Shown: positions 56,889 to 64,000 of the stretch, piece after piece
Position numbering within the stretch: the first letter of the stretch is position 1
Layout of the letters: every line of letters begins with the position of its first letter
Assembly: GCA_027605045.1 (NCBI GenBank)
Contig: JAQFWX010000024.1
Coordinates: 589,708 to 653,707 of the forward strand
Direction: 5' to 3'
From: Phallus indusiatus
Lineage: Eukaryota; Basidiomycota; Agaricomycetes; Phallales; Phallaceae
Length of the DNA: 64,000 nt
Translations under genes and position numbers: made by a program
Notes under the pieces: model-generated
Databases searched by the model: none
The model's input: only the letters and a program-made list of their open reading frames with translations
Told to the model about the DNA's origin: nothing

Positions 56889-59800
56889 ATGCCTTCAACC
56901 GGCAGTTTTAAAGGAGATGAATCGCTGCTCGCCTATCTTTCTGTATATCCCTTCGCCGCCTTTATTATCGATGCCCGGAACAGACCAGAAAAGGCGGATA
57001 CGCACCTCCATCCAGTTTATGGGAATACAGCCTATCTTCGTTTAATTCATGGTCCCAGTACCGCAGCTATGGCATCATCATCTGCCCCTATGAATGTCGC
57101 ACTTTTGGGTGGTCTAGTTGATGCTTTGGCGGATGTTGGAGAAGCACGACGTCTGGCTCATTGGACCCAATTGCCCCAAGAAAACCAAGATGGCATTTGG
57201 AAACCTCCCTCGCGCGCAGAATGTTCCATGGTATTAACGTTCAGACCACCTTGGTTGCCCCCAGGCGAGCCTCCGTTACGGAAAGAGGTTATAAAAACGT
57301 TCATGGACGGATATTGGATTTGCACAACTGTTCCAAGGACTGATCTTCCCGCCCGAACCCCGTCACCTTCTACCACATCCTCCATTCAAACTAGGCGAAC
57401 AGGTTCTCGCCTACGTCTTATGAATTTTCCTCCTCCGCCCTCTTTTCCTCGCCTTTTAACTTCTGCTCAGGGGGTCAAGGATAACATCAAATCGGATCTT
57501 TCGTCGTCGACTCATCCGGAGGTCACTTTGTATAACGGCTCTCATCCTACGGAACCTATGACCACAACTCGTGGTCTAAAGTTCTCAGCTTCAGGCTCAG
57601 GTGCCATCCAGAACCTGTCATTTGACCCGCTGCGACTTTTCGATGAATCTGCCGCGACTGCATTCTCTCCTCCCAAATACCCAGGTGAAATGGAGCGGAT
57701 GATACAAGATTACCCATGGCAGAACACAGACCTGGGTCCTATAAACTCCTGGAGCTCTTCCTTGAAAACAGCGGTCAGCATTTGCTTGCAATCCCCAACT
57801 TCCGTGAGTTGTATTTTGATAGGACAATATGTATAAAGTCTCATGTTTTTTTTTTCTCTCAAAAAAGTGTACTCTATTGTGGGGACCATCACTTGTATTA
57901 ATATACAACGACAAATATGCAGATATGGCGGGAAAAAAACATCCTCGGCTCTTTGGAAAATCAGGCAGCGATGCGTGGGGCGAGGTATGGGATCGGTTTG
58001 GACCCGTTAGCGTGCCTGTTCTCAAGGGGAAAAGCGCCGCGCGTCAGGATGGTATGCTCTCTTCGTACCGATGACGTACTTTATACCGATGACGCGTTTT
58101 TTTCAGATCTGATGTTTTTTGACCGGCTTACCTCGGCAGACTTGCCCGAAGAAGTGTATCAAACATGGAGCTGGGTATGCCGATTGGCCTTTCTTTCCGT
58201 CGTACAAACCTTATTTTTTTTAACACGAAACTTTCCCTTCCCCAGATACCCGTCAAGGGAGAGAATGGCACAGTAGAAGGTATTTTAAATTGGTCTATCG
58301 GTATGTCTCTCCTTTCATTTGTCATCGGTTTAATAAATTAAAATGAGTCGACTCTCTTTACGTGCAGAAACCACGCAGAAAGTACTCGCAGAGCGTCGGT
58401 TACGCTCGATGCGCACATTTAGCGAACGGGCGAAACTATCCAAAGACGTTTTGCAATTGACGAGCGCTCTCATCTCTGTACTTGAGCAGAACAAAGAAGA
58501 GTAAATTCAATAAACCATCATAAGCGAAGGGGAGGAACTAATATAAAAAATAACAGTGTGCCTTTTGCCGCATTCTATTATTGCCAGACTCCTAATTTAA
58601 GTAAGGCTGGCGTTCAATCGCATTTACTAATTCTATTGGAATCACTGACTTTTAATACCTTTCAACATCTAGTTCACAAACGTCGAGATATTTCCAGCAA
58701 TAACAATGCGACTCCTCGCGTTCGTCCGCCTCACGATTTTCATAACCCACCTATACACCTCTCCCTGAAACTTGCCGGCTCAATTGGCGTACCTGACACA
58801 CATCCCGCTACACCTCTTTTCTTGGAAATCGAACTCGATCCAATCACCTATAAACCTAGCGTCAGCCGTGGTCTTATTACTCGCTATCTATCCGATACTG
58901 GTGTGTAAGCAAGAGCTCTTCTTTCTCTGAGGGTCTAACATCTATCTTTCCAGTAATCCCATTCCCATCCTTATCGAGTACCGGAGGTACGTTCTCTCAA
59001 GATGACTTGTTCTCACACTTTTTGTTTCTAAGTTCAGAATAGGCACGCCTACATCATCCAGTATCAATGGCTTTGATCACACCAATACATATCAGAACAC
59101 TAGATCTCCCTCTCGAATATCCGCAACTTCTCCAAACGCATGGCGCTGGCCTATAGCCGAGGCTATCATGTCCAGGCGGCCGCTTCTCGTACCGAGTCTT
59201 CCCTCTGAAGTGGCTGAGAGCCTATCGCGTCGGTCCTGGGGAGATGTTCCGCGACAAGCCGTCATTATCCCCATTTGGTCCCACGAAAGTGAAGAAACCC
59301 CGCTACCTCAAGCTGTCCTTGTCCTTGGAGTCAATCCAAGACGGCCATACGACAAGCAGTATGAGGAGTGGGTTAACTTGTTCAGTACGGGGCTAAGTGT
59401 TAGTTTGGCAGCCGTGTTAAGCTGGGAAGCCGAGACACAAAGAGCAGTGTATATTACTAGCTTTACTTCTTCACATCAGATGCACTAGACTTTTTTTTTT
59501 CTAGACAACTTGCGCAGTTAGATGCAGCGAAGACGTCCTTTTTTAGCAGTGTTTCTCACGAACTACGTAGGTGTTTGACTCATGGAAATTACTACTGTCT
59601 TATTCACAGCTATCCTCTAGGAACCCCATTGACACTAATAATGGGCCCACTTCACAACGCTTTGACCACAACCCGAGATCCCAAGGTGAAAGATATGTTG
59701 AACATGGCTTCGCGCAATGTCTCCCGGCTATCAAGATTGGTAGATTCGCTCATGGACTTTACAAGAATTGAAGCCGGGAAACTACTGGGTGCGAATCATC

Positions 59801-62800
59801 TTTTCCTTAACACATGTGGTGTCGATGTTAAAATGGACCCGGTTGCTCAGGTAATTTCAAACCCGTCCAGCTGGGAGCTTTTACTGCCGATTTGGCCGCT
59901 TTGTTCCGAAGTACGATCGAAAAAAGCCATATTGAGGTAAAGATACTCACCCGCCGTAGTAGACATGTATCTAACCGCTTGCGCAGTTCATTATCGATTG
60001 CGATACGTCATCCCCTGTGCTTTGTTACGTGGATCCAGAGTATGTTTTTCTTATGCCTTCCTTCTGCTATAGTTTAATCTCCCTTACATTCCAGTCTTTG
60101 GGAGAAAATTGTCTTTAATTTGACAGGAAACGCCTTCAAATGTTCGTATGCCGTTCTGTGCCAGTGACTCAATATTTAGACACTTTGTAACGACTGTCTA
60201 TATAGATACCCTGGAAGGATCTATCACTGTGCAACTACATTTCAGAAATCAGGAAGTGGTTTTCTCGGTGGCGGACACAGGCGTTGGTATACCGGAAGAT
60301 GGTAATCGTCTTTCTGAATCACTTTGGATCCAGCATTTTTACATTTTTTCGTAGATTTAGATAAAATATTTCAACGATTTCATCGGGTATCTGTGAGTTT
60401 ATTCTTCGTTTTTTTTGTCGTGATCACATAACTTGGCGTTGGATGTAGACTGTCAGCCGTAGTCACGAAGGTACCGGTATAGGGCTATCTTTAACCAAGG
60501 TTTGGTTTCCGATGAACATCAAGTCTATTATAACATGCATTTTTAGGAGCTCGTTCGTCTTCATGGGGGTTCCATAAGTGTTGTCTCGAAAACAAAGAAT
60601 GAGAGTCATGATGGTTCACACGGTTCTATCTTCACTGTTCAAATTCCATTGGGGAAAGATCATCTGCCGCCTACACATGTTCATGATACCATGTCTGAAG
60701 AGCATCGTTATCAACATTATGCGAGAGGTATCGTGGAAGAAGCAACTCACTGGTTGGATCCGGTTGATGTGCACAGCGGAAGGACAACATCGTCATCGCC
60801 AACTCTGGCCGAAGGATCGGATACGAGCAGCGAAATGAACAAGTTGGATCATTCAACGTTATTCTTCGTGAAGACGGATATTCTTTTGCTAGGTGAATAG
60901 CTCAGTAATAGTCTCGATCTCTTTATCTGAGGCTCCGTCTCATATAGTGGACGATAGTAGCGACATGCGACAGGTAAGTGTCATATTTTTCTTTTGACAA
61001 TAACACTGACAGACGTCGTCATAGTATATACGGACTATGTATGTTTTTCGTTTGAACCTCTTTTGGAATAACCTAACCTGCTGATCTTAGGTTTGTGGAA
61101 TTCTGTACTGTCGTAGAAGCCACCAATGGTCTGGACGCACTTGAGCTGATGGATAAGGGCCTGCGGCCAAACCTTGTCTTAACGGATATCATGATGCCTT
61201 GTGAGTAGTATTCCGTGTAATGATGGACAAATTTTGATATTCTTCGTAGTTGTCGATGGGTACGCATTAATGAAGGCGATGAGAGAAAGGCCCTACACAA
61301 GTACGTTTCCATCCGTGAACATATCTTCTACATCTTTGATGAATCAAATCAGGACTTGTGCCTATCATATTCCTAACAGCAAAGGCTGGAGAAGAGGCTA
61401 TAATCGATGGTTTGGTATGTCAGCCCACTTCTCTAACATGTCCGAAGTTAAATGTATTTTCAGTTGGCCGGTGCCGACGAGTAAGTACGGTTGCTACTCT
61501 CAAACGACTCGCGTTCACAACATCATCGTTAGTTATATCGCGAAACCGTTCCAAGGTCGCGAACTTGTAGCTCGAGTTCATCTCCAAATGCAATTAGGGA
61601 AGCGTCGAGCTGAATTAGAGGTAAGCCTTCTTATATGTTCGTAAATCCATCGCATTTACACCGACTTGTTCAAGACCCGATTTGAGTATATAACGTTTTG
61701 TTTCTGGGTGTTGATATGGGCTAATTTTTGGTAGGGAACGCCAAAGGGAAATTCAAATACTTTCTGATGTCTCGCCAATTGGGATTGTTCGGTAAGCGTT
61801 GCCATCTCATTGTATCATGCTCATAATATTGACATTTGTTTGATAGGACTGACGCTCGTGGATCGTGAGTCGTAGGCTGACCGTTGTATGATTCAAATAG
61901 TGATACTTCTCCAGGATTATATATTCAAACCCTCGGTGGCTGGAAATAACTGGAAGAATTGGATTACCCCTGAATGATTGGTGAGGTCGTTTTCTTTATA
62001 TCCCTCCCATTATCTAAAGTTCGGATATTTAAAGGATCGAGAGGTATTGCGCGCAACGTTCTTCTTTTGTATTTTATTCGTTAAGAATATGATCAGTGTC
62101 CACCCCGCGGATGTCGAGCCTGTGAACACCCTCTGGCGCAAGGCTTTGGATGACCGGATGGAGGGATCTTTGGAATTCCGTGAGCGTATATTTTATTCGT
62201 TCAATGACGCTTTGTTCACGCGTTAATTTAGGCTGGCTTAACGGAATTTGGACTAAAGGTCAGGTAGTGCATCTCGGAGTAGAAGACAATGAGTGGGGTG
62301 GGTCAGATCGAGTTGTTATGTGTTCGAATTCTAACAATTATCAGCTGGAATACTCTTCACTATCACAGACATATCAGATCAGCGGCTTTATGAAGCCGCT
62401 AAGCTTCTTCACGTGCAGGAAAGAGAGGCCACTGCTCGCAAAAGAGCTGAAGAGGCTGAGGAAAGGCGTAGGGAAGCTGATGAACGCCGTCGAGCGCAGG
62501 AATTACTGATTGACGTCACATCCCACGAACTTCGGCAGCCGGTCTCAGCCATCTTAAACTGCAGTACACTTGTAAAGGAAAATTTGTCCCGGCTTCGTGA
62601 AAAATTACGGAAAGCTCAAGTTACAGGACAAGGCTTTATTCCTGAAGGGGATTTGATAGGTGTTATGGATGAAGATCTGGAGGCTTTAGATTCAATTTAT
62701 CAGGTGAATACCTATTTCGTCGCATAGAAAACTCGCTGAGGTAAATTCTTAGTGTGGACTGGCACAAGGTAACTTATCATCGTTCGCAAGTCAAGTTACT

Positions 62801-64000
62801 TCTAGCATCGTGAACATGAATCTTTAGAGCGGATCGCCAATGACGTACTTTCACTTTCTCGAATTCAGTTACAAGTTCTGTCGATTCAGCCGGTGGAATT
62901 CGAGCTCGTGCCGGAGATCCGTAGGGTAATGGCGATCTTCCACAACGAATTAAAAATGTAAAATTCCTGTCATACAACTATGAAGACAGCGACCTTATCT
63001 ATTTTTTCTAGGAAACGAATAAGCCTTGATTTGACGTTCGGGGACTCCATACGTTTATTACGCGTCCGAAGAATTCGATCCGACAAATCACGTTTGGGTC
63101 AAGTGCTAACGAATCTGCTATCCAATGCAATAAAGTTTGCAGTATGTTTTGTTTTCTGCTCTCGTGGTATAGTTATCGTGACGACTGTCGAAATAGGACA
63201 CAAGTGTCGATGAACGAAAGATCAAGTCACTGTGGACGTATCCTTCGACCCTCCTCGTGAAGGAACATGTTTGCCGCCTTTAGAAGACAAAATACCCGAA
63301 GACCCTGCGGCTCCAATATATTTGTACATTTCTGTCAAGGATTCTGGCCCTGGATTGCATCCCGATGATCTAGCTTTGCTATTCAAAAGGTATGAAGAGT
63401 GAAATACGCCATTAACGGATGCTCAGCCAAGTTTGTGGTTAGGTTTCAACAGGGATCGAATTCACATGACGTCTTCGGAGGATCCGGCCTTGGATGTCAG
63501 TTAACACTTGTTTCTGATTAGAATCAAATGCTTATTTAGTCCTCAGTGTTTGTTTCTAGAAAACTTTGCGATTTAATGAATGGTCGCATAGATGTAAGTC
63601 CTTTGCAGTGTTTATTGGCGTTTCATTTCTCTGAGGCGCTACATTCCAGGTTGACAGCGTCTACGGCCACGGTGCCACGTTCAGGTTCTTCATACAGGCA
63701 TTGAATTCGCCTGTGGGGCCCGATTCCGCAGAAGCGTCAGATCCAGACATCTACCATAACAACACTATCATCGACGTAGCGCCGACGAAAACCAGTGAAC
63801 CTCCGTCGACGAGCCGCAACACTTCTCCGAGTTACCGCGGACAGTAAGTACCCTGTGGCTGCGTCATGTTCCTTTCTGTATATTCAACGTTTACTAGCAT
63901 ATTGATAACGGAGGATAATCTTATAAACCAGGTACGATTTTTACTTGTCTCCTTTGGGGCAAGACAACTGTTTTTTACCACCGTAATTCTAGACAATATT
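56889..64000 (+). CDS. Dual hybrid histidine kinase (Tco2-like), 3' end outside the window
   Basis: The start is probably the ATG at 56889 (MPSTGSFKGDESLLAYLSVYP); 56742 is an in-frame alternative. N-terminal PAS/GAF-like sensor regions come first (LLWGPSLVLIYNDKYADMAGK). Kinase core 1 follows: H-box SHELRTPLTLI, N-box FNLTGNAFKYT, DTGVGIPE, GTGIGLSL. Receiver 1 has LLLVDDSSDMRQ, LTDIMMP (phospho-Asp), FLTAKAG and AKPFQGRE. A PAS domain (ILSDVSPIGIVRTDARGS, then IIYSNPRWLEITG) precedes kinase core 2: H-box SHELRQPVSAIL, N-box TNLLSNAIKFA, DSGPGLHPDDL, GGSGLGLSV. Receiver 2 starts at HILITEDNLINQ and is cut by the window end. Dozens of short introns interrupt the gene. Proteins with two complete kinase-receiver sets are known from basidiomycetes (Cryptococcus Tco2) and feed the HOG pathway. 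The signal sensed here is unknown. Confidence 0.88.

Noticed and set aside
1..64000. CRISPR array, rRNA or tRNA genes, or a bacterial-type operon
   Set aside because: No regularly spaced repeats, no rRNA-like blocks and no convincing tRNA T-loop/anticodon pair were seen by eye. The genome is eukaryotic with spliced genes. A tRNAscan-SE run would settle the tRNA question.

Overview
The window is nuclear DNA of a filamentous basidiomycete, most likely a mushroom-forming agaricomycete. Genes are dense and broken by many 45-65 nt GT-AG introns. Several families are typical of, and expanded in, Agaricomycetes: DUF6533 membrane proteins, a DUF6535 membrane protein, F-box/leucine-rich proteins, a hydantoinase fused to a DUF917 domain, and a dual hybrid histidine kinase. 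I see no rRNA, tRNA, CRISPR array or complete autonomous transposon.

Layout. 1-121 is the tail of an unknown gene. 1257-8448 is a tandem array of DUF6533 genes on the minus strand: copy A looks intact, copy B looks broken, and copy C is largely intact. An orphan first exon, large duplicated flanks and a unique ~0.7 kb insert lie between them. Upstream of copy C are a 43-bp palindrome and a ~147-bp MITE-like element with perfect 18-bp inverted ends. 9070-10036 is an uncharacterised gene. 10565-14126 (minus) is the spindle-checkpoint kinase MPS1. 14676-19492 (plus) is an intron-rich hydantoinase/oxoprolinase-DUF917 fusion, followed on the minus strand by two short-chain dehydrogenases (19975-20966, 21439-22462) and a cupin protein (22838-23646). 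24440-32727 holds a decayed F-box/LRR copy, a DUF6535 gene with an apparent frameshift, a second F-box fragment and an intact 577-residue F-box gene. 33368-37039 is a GH5 steryl-glucosidase/glucocerebrosidase-like gene. 38029-40922 is a Dal5/TNA1-type MFS transporter with very small exons. 41117-42187 is HEM13. 42291-44561 (RAD7) and 44876-46902 (DBR1) are divergent. 48545-48916 is a small unknown gene, 50189-53817 (minus) a GATA-type zinc-finger protein, and 56889-64000 a dual hybrid histidine kinase cut off by the window end.

How the genes relate. The housekeeping genes (MPS1, HEM13, RAD7, DBR1) are functionally unrelated. The only plausible metabolic neighbourhood is 14.7-23.6 kb (hydantoinase-DUF917, two SDRs, cupin), possibly acting on hydantoin- or thiohydantoin-type ring compounds; this is inference. 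The strongest unusual signals are micro-exons of 3, 10, 10, 13 and 16 nt and a 7- or 10-nt exon in MPS1, two GC-AG introns in one gene, the chimeric DUF6533 array, and the non-autonomous palindromic elements. All exon structures were derived by hand from splice motifs, reading phase and protein family patterns.
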